A stretch of DNA of 64,000 nucleotides from Candidatus Peregrinibacteria bacterium GW2011_GWF2_38_29 (lineage in GTDB: Bacteria > Patescibacteriota > Gracilibacteria > UBA1369 > UBA12463): positions 34,076 through 98,075 of the forward strand of contig LBUS01000006.1 in the NCBI GenBank assembly GCA_000992695.1, read 5' to 3'. A program made the position numbers and the translations under genes. How positions within the stretch are numbered: the stretch's first letter is position 1; every line of letters begins with the position of its first letter. Positions 43,421-50,412 of the stretch are shown piece by piece. Below the pieces are notes generated by a model. The model was given only the letters and a program-made list of their open reading frames with translations, was not told where the DNA came from and did not search any database.

Positions 43421-43457
43421 ATGACACTAGTGTATCATAAGTGAAACGGAATGTCAA
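43421..43457 (-). promoter_or_regulatory. abiE promoter with overlapping palindrome
   Basis: On the minus strand TTGACA (43457-43452), 17-base spacer, TACACT (43434-43429). The -10 box lies in a perfect 10-bp palindrome ACACTAGTGT (43424-43433), with TATG/CATA flanks that extend it imperfectly. Likely AbiEi operator. Confidence 0.75.
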
Positions 43458-43490
43458 TCTTATTTCTCTGTATACTTATCAAATTAGTTG

Positions 43491-44252
43491 TTACTCCAGC
43501 TCCACGTAAACCGCTTTATGATCCGAATAAGTTTCGATTATTTCTTTTTTATTTGTAGTGAACCCTTTACCATAAATCAGATCCAAGCATTTCGAATAAA
43601 AATTCCTGAAAAGAAAAGTTGCACTGCAAGTCGGAGAATCCGCAGACAGAAGGCTAAATCCGGGGAGCAAATCGGAATAATTTTTCCGCCATTTTTCAGG
43701 CGTCATATTAAGATCGCCCATCAAAATCACCCTTTTGCATTTATTTTTTCGAATTATTTTTTTTAAAACTTCAAGATATTTTCGCTTTGCGGTGTCAAGC
43801 CCTTTTCGCGGCCAATGCACACCAATAACCAAGCAATCAAGCGGTTTGATAACGGTCGAAACCATTCCGCCTCCATTCCCGGGCCTTTTTGGCACATCAA
43901 ATTCAATGTTGTCTTGCGTTTCATTTTCTTGTTTCGTCGCCAATATTAGCTGAACATTTTTACCCGCATTTCCATAACCATGCCCTTTCCCAACGTGAAC
44001 TGATTTATAACCATTTTTGCGTAGTTTATCAGCTAAATAATCAGTTTGTGTTCCTCCCAAAACTTCCATCAATAACAAAATTTCCGGCTGTTTGTTTTTC
44101 ACAACATCCAAAGTACGATCCAAATCAGCATATTTTTCAATTTTATCGTGCCTATTCAAATAATGATCCGCATGCGTCCGCAAAAACCCGACCAAATTTT
44201 TGGCGTTTGTACTATAACAAGTATTAAAAACAAGGACTGAAAGTTTTTTCAT
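43491..44252 (-). CDS. endonuclease/exonuclease/phosphatase family protein
   Basis: 253 residues of the DNase I-like EEP superfamily. Motifs: VLVFNTC near the N-terminus, PEILLLMEV (catalytic Glu), IGVHWPRKG, the metal-site GDLNMTPEKW near 166 and TYSDHKAVYVEL at the C-terminus. No signal peptide is clear. Substrate may be DNA, RNA or a phosphoester; not resolvable here. Confidence 0.88.
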   Translation of the reverse strand: MKKLSVLVFNTCYSTNAKNLVGFLRTHADHYLNRHDKIEKYADLDRTLDVVKNKQPEILLLMEVLGGTQTDYLADKLRKNGYKSVHVGKGHGYGNAGKNVQLILATKQENETQDNIEFDVPKRPGNGGGMVSTVIKPLDCLVIGVHWPRKGLDTAKRKYLEVLKKIIRKNKCKRVILMGDLNMTPEKWRKNYSDLLPGFSLLSADSPTCSATFLFRNFYSKCLDLIYGKGFTTNKKEIIETYSDHKAVYVELE

Positions 44253-44270
44253 AATTAAATAACCGAAAAT

Positions 44271-44305
44271 TATTTGATAATTGTAAGTGAATTGATAATT
44301 AATAC
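44271..44305. repeat. AT-rich direct-repeat spacer
   Basis: TTGATAATTGTAAGTGAATTGATAATT-like sequence with repeated TTGATAATT; similar in style to the copies at 16975 and 60441 but not clearly the same unit. Confidence 0.3.
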
Positions 44306-44308
44306 TTT

Positions 44309-45175
44309 TTACACAAATTTCTTCATCAACGGTTCAATATTAACATTCTTAATATCCTGATACACAAGCGGCTGTTTCAACAATTGTGGTTCCGCCTCTT
44401 CCTCTATTTCTCTCGTTTCCTGATAAAAAATTCCAATCGGCAATTTATCACCGCCTTCTTGTGCTTTTTTCCATGCCGCTTCCCTGTCATTCGTTTTATA
44501 ATTCGGATCATCATTCAATTTATAAACTCTCTGTTGAAAATATGCGTAAGTATTTATTTTATTAAACGTCACGCATGGTTGAAAAATATCAATCAAAGAA
44601 AATCCTTTATGCTTGATTCCCTCCATAATAAGCCATTTTAAGTGAACGATATCTCCCGCAAATCCCCTCGCAATAAACGTTGCGCCGGAATTAATTGCAA
44701 GAGCTATAGGGTTTATTGGAGTTTCAACAACGCCAAACGGAGTTGATTTTGTTTTCATTCCCTTCTCGGAAGTTGGCGATGCTTGACCCTTTGTTAAGCC
44801 ATAAATCTGGTTATCGTTAACCATATAAAGCAAATCAATATTTCTTCGCATCGTATGCATAAAATGTCCGATTCCAATCCCATATCCATCGCCATCGCCG
44901 CCCATATCAATAACCGTCAGCGAATGATTCCCGAGTTTTGCACCGGTCGCAATCGGCAAACTTCTTCCATGTAAAGTGTGCATTCCATAAGCATTAACCC
45001 AGTGAGAAGCCTTACTGCCACATCCGATTCCAGTCACAAAAAACACTTTATGCGGTTCAAGTCCAAGTTCTGTGAGTGCCTGTTTTATTGCCATCTGTAT
45101 CCCGAAAAGTCCGCATCCCGGGCACCAATCCGGTTTTGCTACTGAATCAAAACTTGCTTTTTTTATGCTTGCCAT
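44309..45175 (-). CDS. korB: 2-oxoacid:ferredoxin oxidoreductase, beta subunit
   Basis: 288 residues. TPP-binding subunit: WCPGCGLFGIQMA at the N-terminus, TGIGCGSKASHW, and the TPP/metal motif DMGGDGDGYGIGIGHFMH to NDNQIYGLTKGQASPT. With the alpha-gamma subunit upstream it oxidises a 2-oxoacid (2-oxoglutarate or pyruvate, not decidable) to acyl-CoA and passes electrons to ferredoxin. 10 bases downstream of korA. Confidence 0.93.
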   Translation of the reverse strand: MASIKKASFDSVAKPDWCPGCGLFGIQMAIKQALTELGLEPHKVFFVTGIGCGSKASHWVNAYGMHTLHGRSLPIATGAKLGNHSLTVIDMGGDGDGYGIGIGHFMHTMRRNIDLLYMVNDNQIYGLTKGQASPTSEKGMKTKSTPFGVVETPINPIALAINSGATFIARGFAGDIVHLKWLIMEGIKHKGFSLIDIFQPCVTFNKINTYAYFQQRVYKLNDDPNYKTNDREAAWKKAQEGGDKLPIGIFYQETREIEEEAEPQLLKQPLVYQDIKNVNIEPLMKKFV

Positions 45176-45185
45176 AATTTTGTTG

Positions 45186-46952
45186 TTATACAGGGACAGT
45201 CTTCGAAGAAGCCTGTCCGGTTTTTAGCTTCACTTCATTATAAATTTGTTTAGCCGTAAACGGTCTTCCACTATAATCCAAAATTCTTTCTTCAATAAAT
45301 ATTCCGGTTTTTTCACGAATCAAATCTGCAAGTTGTCCGCTGAAATTTTCTTCAACATCAACAATTCTTTTTGCTTTTCCAAGAATTTTCGCGACTTCTT
45401 CGGAATGGAATGGGATGAAATATTTTATTTGCAAAAAGTTCGCGCTCACGTCATCTTTTGCGAGTAATTCAATTGCTTCCAAGATTGATCCTTTTGGTGA
45501 TCCCCAAGACACAAACGTAATATCCGCATTTGCTGGTCCAATTAACTTTGGCGCAGGCAATCCTTTTCTTAAAGTATCAATTTTTCTCATCCTTTTATTC
45601 ATCTTTTCAAGTCTGTTTGGAATATCTTCAACTATATCTCCATAATCATTATGTTCATCACTCGTGCATGTGAAAATTCCACCTTTTTCTCCCGCCAACG
45701 GTCGCGCAGAAATTCCATCAGGCGAATCTTTATATCTCGGATATCGATCTTCTTTTGGATCCAAATCTTTTTCAAGAAGCAATTTCCCACGATCGATTTC
45801 AAGTTCTTTTGTATCAAAGAAATCAACACTTCTTTCGCTTTCGGAAAGATATTTATCAGACAAAAACATAACAGGAATTTGATATTTATCCGCAACATTG
45901 AATGCCTGAAAACCAAGATCAAAGCATTCTTCAGGATCCCCGGGCGCAACAACCATTCTTGGAGATTCATCTTGAGAAGCATGCATCATCAGCCTTAAAT
46001 CCGGATGTCCGGTTCTCGTTGGAAGTCCTGTCGAAGGCCCCGGTCTTTGTACATTAACAATCACGATTCCGGTTTCAATCATTCCAGCAAGTCCAACCGC
46101 TTCAACCATCAAAGAAAACCCTCCGCCACTGGTCGCAGTCAAACTTCGAATTCCAACCGCGCTTGCTCCAATAATTGTATTTATCGCTGAAATTTCATCT
46201 TCAACATGCTTAACAACAACGTTATATTCACGTGAATGCTCGGCCATAAAATGCAAAATTGAACTCGATGGCGTCATCGGATATTCGGCAACCAATTTGC
46301 ATCCACCTTTGATTGCGCCAATGCAAAAAGCATCATTTCCTTGGATCAGCATGCGCTGTTTCGCATCTTTCATTGCCGCCAAATTATATCCAAATTTCCC
46401 TTTATAATTTTCCTGCATATAGTCGTAACCCGCTTGTGCCGCATTATAATTGCTATTCACGATTTCATCGCCTTTTCTTCCAAAAGTTTGCTTCAAAGCT
46501 TCTTTAAAATAATTCAAATCATAATCCAAAAGCCCAATGCACGCACCAATCGCGACAACATTTTTCATAATAATTCCGCCGCCTTTTGTTTTCGCAAGTT
46601 CAGCCATCGGAATTCCAAATAAATTCACGCCATCCTTGCCTTTTGCATCTGGGAAATCAGCCGAATCATAAATAATTCCGCCGCCATTTGAAATCTCATC
46701 AATATGCTTTTCAAAAGTCTCTTTATTCAGCGCGCAAACCAAATCAACGTCATTTGTATGGCACGTTAAAGGTTTATCCGAAACACGAACTTTATTATAA
46801 TTATGCCCTCCGCGAATCAGCGACGGATATTCCGCATTTGTAATCACAAAAAGCCCTCCGCGATTCAAAACCAGCGCAAACATATGCCCCGCGCTTTCCA
46901 GGCCTTGCCCCGCCTCCCCGCCAATCAACCAACTTAAATTATTTGTAATCAT
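45186..46952 (-). CDS. korA: 2-oxoacid:ferredoxin oxidoreductase, gamma-alpha fusion
   Basis: 588 residues. The first ~190 residues are the gamma domain (WLIGGEAGQGLESAGHMFA, SLIRGGHNYNKVRVS); the rest is the alpha domain (DAFCIGAIKGGCKLVAEYPMTPSS, TATSGGGFSLMVEAVGLAGM). This gamma-alpha order is known for KorA-type enzymes. It is a low-potential, oxygen-sensitive enzyme, so anaerobic life is likely. Confidence 0.93.
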   Translation of the reverse strand: MITNNLSWLIGGEAGQGLESAGHMFALVLNRGGLFVITNAEYPSLIRGGHNYNKVRVSDKPLTCHTNDVDLVCALNKETFEKHIDEISNGGGIIYDSADFPDAKGKDGVNLFGIPMAELAKTKGGGIIMKNVVAIGACIGLLDYDLNYFKEALKQTFGRKGDEIVNSNYNAAQAGYDYMQENYKGKFGYNLAAMKDAKQRMLIQGNDAFCIGAIKGGCKLVAEYPMTPSSSILHFMAEHSREYNVVVKHVEDEISAINTIIGASAVGIRSLTATSGGGFSLMVEAVGLAGMIETGIVIVNVQRPGPSTGLPTRTGHPDLRLMMHASQDESPRMVVAPGDPEECFDLGFQAFNVADKYQIPVMFLSDKYLSESERSVDFFDTKELEIDRGKLLLEKDLDPKEDRYPRYKDSPDGISARPLAGEKGGIFTCTSDEHNDYGDIVEDIPNRLEKMNKRMRKIDTLRKGLPAPKLIGPANADITFVSWGSPKGSILEAIELLAKDDVSANFLQIKYFIPFHSEEVAKILGKAKRIVDVEENFSGQLADLIREKTGIFIEERILDYSGRPFTAKQIYNEVKLKTGQASSKTVPV

Positions 46953-47003
46953 GCTTAAGAAAATATAACTTAAAACGACTATTTAAGGCAATAGGCAAAA
47001 AGC

Positions 47004-47032
47004 TTGACTTATATAGCACCTTTTGTTATTAT
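47004..47032 (+). promoter_or_regulatory. promoter of the paired Cys-rich genes
   Basis: TTGACT (47004-47009), 17-base spacer, TATTAT (47027-47032), 34 bases before the ATG at 47067. Confidence 0.75.
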
Positions 47033-47066
47033 TGCTTCCTTCCTTATTTAATTAAAAATGTAATAC

Positions 47067-47435
47067 ATGGATCCAGAAAGCCCTAGAGTAGTTGCTGCAA
47101 CAGAGCATAAATGTTATGGAGTAGGGACGCTAAAAGAGGTAGTAGAAGAAAGGTCATCAAGCATCAAAGCGATCGAAGTGGGAAATATATCAGGAGGAAA
47201 GTTAGGGTTAGAGCCCGTTGATATTGCGGTTCAGCACATGGAAAACGGTAGAACTCGTCCAATTTGTGATTATCTCGAGAGCACGGGTTGTTGTCTTAAA
47301 TTGCAAGAAGCAACAAGGCAAATATGCCTTATGGCACTTAATAAAGGAGTAGAAGCGGGCAGGGGGCCTGTGACAGAATATACCCATCAAACGCACGTGT
47401 GCAAATGGAAAGCATTGCCGATAAGCAGAGGTTAA
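47067..47435 (+). CDS. Cys-rich orphan, first of a tandem pair
   Basis: 122 residues. Clearly related to the next gene: T-x-H-x-C-x-G-x-GTLK at the start, then L-x-P-x-x-x-x-VQH, GRTRPICDYL and two or three more Cys with a conserved AT-x-x-x-C. The Cys and His (EHKC, RPICDYL, GCCLKL, RQICLM, QTHVCKW) could bind zinc or an iron-sulfur cluster. No known family. It has its own promoter. Confidence 0.75.
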   Translation: MDPESPRVVAATEHKCYGVGTLKEVVEERSSSIKAIEVGNISGGKLGLEPVDIAVQHMENGRTRPICDYLESTGCCLKLQEATRQICLMALNKGVEAGRGPVTEYTHQTHVCKWKALPISRG

Positions 47436-47472
47436 TCTTTATTATTTTTTATATCTTTTAAAATAAATTACT

Positions 47473-47889
47473 ATGGAAGCTCAAAGAAAACCGGAAACAT
47501 TAGTCGAAGTTACAAAGCATCAATGCGGCGGATATGGAACATTAAAAATACAAGGCGTATGGGGTTACGATGCATTGCCGAGCCATTTAGCGAGATTGGG
47601 GGAAGTTAGCGTGAAAGGTGAAGATCTGAGATTGGATCCAAAAAGAGTTGTTGTTCAACATTTTGACAGTGGGCGCACTCGTCCGATTTGTGAATTTTTA
47701 GGGTCGGATAATAAATGTACGAGGATAATGCAAGCAACAAATAGAGATTGTGATCGAGTCTTTAGTTATCATTTAGCTAATTTACATTCAGATACAATGT
47801 CAAAACGAGGGAAACATTGTCCGTTCGTAGTTTCTCCGCCCGCTAGAGAGATTCCGATTCCCTCGCCAGAAGAAATATTAGGTCACTAA
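47473..47889 (+). CDS. Cys-rich orphan, second of a tandem pair
   Basis: 138 residues, paralog of the preceding protein: VTKHQCGGYGTLK, LDPKRVVVQHFDSGRTRPICEFL, CTRIMQATNRDC and GKHCPFV. Six Cys are spread like those of its neighbour. No known family. Its 3' end overlaps the convergent cobalamin adenosyltransferase gene by 47 bases, a long overlap for two real genes, but both proteins look genuine. Confidence 0.75.
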   Translation: MEAQRKPETLVEVTKHQCGGYGTLKIQGVWGYDALPSHLARLGEVSVKGEDLRLDPKRVVVQHFDSGRTRPICEFLGSDNKCTRIMQATNRDCDRVFSYHLANLHSDTMSKRGKHCPFVVSPPAREIPIPSPEEILGH

Positions 47890-48364
47890 GTCGATTGAAA
47901 TACGGAATCAGGTTTTTGTTTATTGCAGATTTACGTTTTTCACGTGCCAATTTTTTCTTTTCAATCGCAACAATTCTTCTTTCAATTTTTCTGCAAAGCG
48001 TTCGCGCAACATGCAGTTTTGCCGAAACAACGCTTCCGCCCGGAATTATGAAATTTTTTAATTCCGGTAGTTTTTTTTCAAGTTTTTCAATTTTATTTTC
48101 AAGAAATTTTAGATCTTGCGCGCTTATTTTTTTGCACCCTTTAAACTCCGCAATCTCCGCTCCCGCAATAAGCATTTTTTTCTGAATCTCGCTCAAAATA
48201 CCCTCTTTCTTAAGCCATTTATTAAGAGCGATAATTTCACCGAGTCTCGAATTAAATTCATCAATTTCGCCAAGCATTTCAACTAAAAAATCATCCTTAA
48301 AAACCTCCTTGCCGTCACCAAGTCGAGTTTTACCCTTATCTCCTTTTCTCGTTGATATTTTCAC
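47843..48364 (-). CDS. PduO-type cob(I)alamin adenosyltransferase
   Basis: 173 residues. Signs: N-terminal STRKGDKGKTRLGDG (ATP binding), GEIDEFNSRLG, the strongly conserved NFIIPGGSVVSAKLHVARTLCRKIERRI near 105, and NRLSDLIFLLAR at the end. It makes adenosylcobalamin from cob(I)alamin and ATP. No cobalamin synthesis genes are visible, so B12 is probably salvaged; users could be a class II ribonucleotide reductase or, without adenosylation, QueG. Confidence 0.9.
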   Translation of the reverse strand: MKISTRKGDKGKTRLGDGKEVFKDDFLVEMLGEIDEFNSRLGEIIALNKWLKKEGILSEIQKKMLIAGAEIAEFKGCKKISAQDLKFLENKIEKLEKKLPELKNFIIPGGSVVSAKLHVARTLCRKIERRIVAIEKKKLAREKRKSAINKNLIPYFNRLSDLIFLLARESESL

Positions 48365-48378
48365 GCTTGTAATTTAAC

Positions 48379-48702
48379 ATGAAATTGATGAAAAAACCTA
48401 TAAAAAAATCAGTAAAAAAAGTTGTTAAAAAAATAACCAAAAAACCGGTTAAAAAGGCCGCCAATTCTTCCGATCTTCTCAAGAAAATCAAAAAAGTTTT
48501 TGCAGAACGCATAACTCCAATGCTCGCCGCAGATGGAGGTGGCGTTAAAATTATTGGATTAAAAGGCAAAATTTTGACAGTGCAATTAACGGGCGCATGC
48601 GGTTCTTGCCCATACGGCCTCATGACGCTTGCATATGGAATTCAAGCCAATATTGACGACGTTTTCCCAAAAGAAAAAATCGTTGTTCAATTGGCAGATT
48701 AA
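48379..48702 (+). CDS. NifU C-terminal domain protein (Fe-S scaffold)
   Basis: 107 residues. From about residue 35 a NifU-like domain: ITPMLAADGGGVKIIGL and LTGACGSCPYGLMTLAYGI, where CxxC holds a transient [4Fe-4S] cluster for delivery to apoproteins. The first ~28 residues are an unusual Lys-rich extension (KKPIKKSVKKVVKKITKK) that could bind nucleic acid. Clients in this window may include IspG, QueG and KorAB's ferredoxin. Confidence 0.9.
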   Translation: MKLMKKPIKKSVKKVVKKITKKPVKKAANSSDLLKKIKKVFAERITPMLAADGGGVKIIGLKGKILTVQLTGACGSCPYGLMTLAYGIQANIDDVFPKEKIVVQLAD

Positions 48703-48725
48703 TATAAAAAATAAAACCCTTCACC

Positions 48726-49019
48726 ATGGATGAAAAAACCATACAAAGAGACCTAGCAAAAAGCTTGGACGGATTGACCGTACAAGTTGGCAATTTAGTT
48801 TATACTCAGGCAAATTCTTCGCATAATAAGCCGATGAAAGCCGCAGTTATTTCACTTGTTAAAGGCCTTGCATTTGGTTTTGGGAGCATCCTTGGTGCAA
48901 CAGTTATAGTTGCGCTTTTCATTTTCATTCTTTCCCAAATTCAGCTCGTCCCTGTCGTTGGAGATTTTGTGAAAAGCTTGCTTGAATATATGCAAAATGC
49001 AGGAGTGAAAGGGGTTTAA
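48726..49019 (+). CDS. small membrane protein (DUF5665-like)
   Basis: 97 residues with a polar N-terminus and one hydrophobic hairpin (LAFGFGSILGATVIVALFIFILSQIQLVPVVG, about 57-85). The layout resembles DUF5665 proteins of unknown role. 23 bases after the NifU-like gene; the leader contains CCCTTC in place of a ribosome site. Ends convergently with the DUF192 gene (four-base overlap). Confidence 0.65.
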   Translation: MDEKTIQRDLAKSLDGLTVQVGNLVYTQANSSHNKPMKAAVISLVKGLAFGFGSILGATVIVALFIFILSQIQLVPVVGDFVKSLLEYMQNAGVKGV

Positions 49020-49465
49020 AATTCAACGGCTTGTCCAGGTTCAATCTCGTGTTTCATGGCTTCTCCGCCAGCAATTTCAATAACGTATTTCGCAGGTTTT
49101 AAAGATTCGTAAAGTTTGCACTTTGCGCCATCCGCATCTTCGACATTCCCGCATGGTGCCGCATTTTCAGTTATCGAAACGATTTTTTTATTCGCAGAAA
49201 GAAAAATCATATCAAGCGGAATCAATGTGTTTTTCATCCAAAAGGCACGTAGTGCCTCTTCCTCGAAAACAAATAACATACCACTGTCCTTTTCGAGCGT
49301 TTCGCGAGCCATTAGCCCTTTTGCACGTTCTTCGTCAGTACTCGCAATCTCCACGTTCACTCTATAATCCCCTTTTTCGGTATGGAAAGTCACAAGGCTT
49401 TGCGCACCGCATCCATATAAAAAAACTAAAAATATTACGCAAAAAATGATTAAATTTTTTTTCAT
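49016..49465 (-). CDS. DUF192 lipoprotein
   Basis: 149 residues. A signal peptide with lipobox (IFLVFLYGCGAQ) precedes a DUF192 domain: VEIASTDEERAKGLMARETLEKDSGMLFVFEE, FWMKNTLIPLDMIFLS and YVIEIAGGEA. The family is widespread and of unknown function; here it should be anchored outside the membrane. Confidence 0.88.
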   Translation of the reverse strand: MKKNLIIFCVIFLVFLYGCGAQSLVTFHTEKGDYRVNVEIASTDEERAKGLMARETLEKDSGMLFVFEEEALRAFWMKNTLIPLDMIFLSANKKIVSITENAAPCGNVEDADGAKCKLYESLKPAKYVIEIAGGEAMKHEIEPGQAVEF

Positions 49466-49507
49466 TTAAACAATTATACAACAATGTGATCATAACATCA
49501 CAAGCTA

Positions 49508-49536
49508 TTGACATTATACGATTATTTATTTATAAT
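49508..49536 (+). promoter_or_regulatory. perfect consensus promoter
   Basis: TTGACA (49508-49513), exactly 17 bases, TATAAT (49531-49536), then TACCCTCC. It lies within the longer open frame and so fixes the real start of the downstream orphan at 49562. Confidence 0.85.
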
Positions 49537-49561
49537 TACCCTCCAATTTATAAATATTATT

Positions 49562-50407
49562 ATGGAAACAACAGATAGAACATTACCGGAAGGAACAGTC
49601 AGAGTTAGAATAGACAAAGCCACCGGCGCTGTCGATATACAAGTTGGTGGAAACCCGGAAGATGGTTTAAACGATAAGATGAGGGAGGTTTTACAGGGGC
49701 TGAGCGTGATTCTTGAAGGTGAATATGGAAATTTAAAAAGAGACATCAGCTATAACCCGGAAATAGCTAAGAGACTTACCTCAAATCTGTATAGACATAG
49801 GATAATTTACCATCTATTTACCGGCAAATTAATGCCTGAAAGTCCAAACGAGCCTCCAGTCAAAATAAGGAATTTTACACAATTCAGGGACCTATTAGAC
49901 GGAGTGCATATAACACAGAGTTCAGGAGACGAGATGGATCAGTTTATTGCAGATGTTATACATTTTGCAAAGCTTGAAGGCATAGATTCAGAAACAGTTT
50001 ATTTTGCTTTACACACTGCGATTGTTCACATTCGGGCAGAATTGCGTAAAGAACGTGATGCTGAAAGTCGCCCAAGATTCAGTATTAAAAAAGTCGACGC
50101 TCCCCAAAATCCAGATCCACGACCACTCAGGATTAAAAAAATCGAAAGTATGCCAAAAGTTGCAGCTCCGAATTTAAAAAATCGAGGAGAAGCAATAAGA
50201 GAAGCTTTAAGGAAGATTGGAGTTCAGCCGCTTGATGAAATTACAATAGATGACAGCAATATGGAGGAAGCAAGATTAGCGTATGAAAGAATATTTGAAC
50301 CAAATATTTTTAGAATGGTTCACGGCTATCAGGAAACGCCAAGGGCACATGCGCTGGCATGGGCATATTTTATGAAACTAGCTAGAGAGAAGAAGCATTA
50401 CAGCTAG
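49562..50407 (+). CDS. hypothetical protein, orphan
   Basis: 281 residues, soluble. A strand-like start (VRVRIDKATGAVDIQVGG) leads into helical segments, a Pro/Lys linker near 185-215 (APQNPDPRPLRIKKIESM) and a helical C-terminal domain (NRGEAIREALRKIGVQ to AWAYFMKLAREKK). No family recognised. Expected to be strongly expressed because its promoter matches consensus at every position. Confidence 0.7.
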   Translation: METTDRTLPEGTVRVRIDKATGAVDIQVGGNPEDGLNDKMREVLQGLSVILEGEYGNLKRDISYNPEIAKRLTSNLYRHRIIYHLFTGKLMPESPNEPPVKIRNFTQFRDLLDGVHITQSSGDEMDQFIADVIHFAKLEGIDSETVYFALHTAIVHIRAELRKERDAESRPRFSIKKVDAPQNPDPRPLRIKKIESMPKVAAPNLKNRGEAIREALRKIGVQPLDEITIDDSNMEEARLAYERIFEPNIFRMVHGYQETPRAHALAWAYFMKLAREKKHYS

Positions 50408-50412
50408 TATTT

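Noticed and set aside
49508..49561. Upstream extension of the orphan at 49562
   Set aside because: The extension lies over a perfect promoter, including its -10 box, so it cannot be translated from that transcript.
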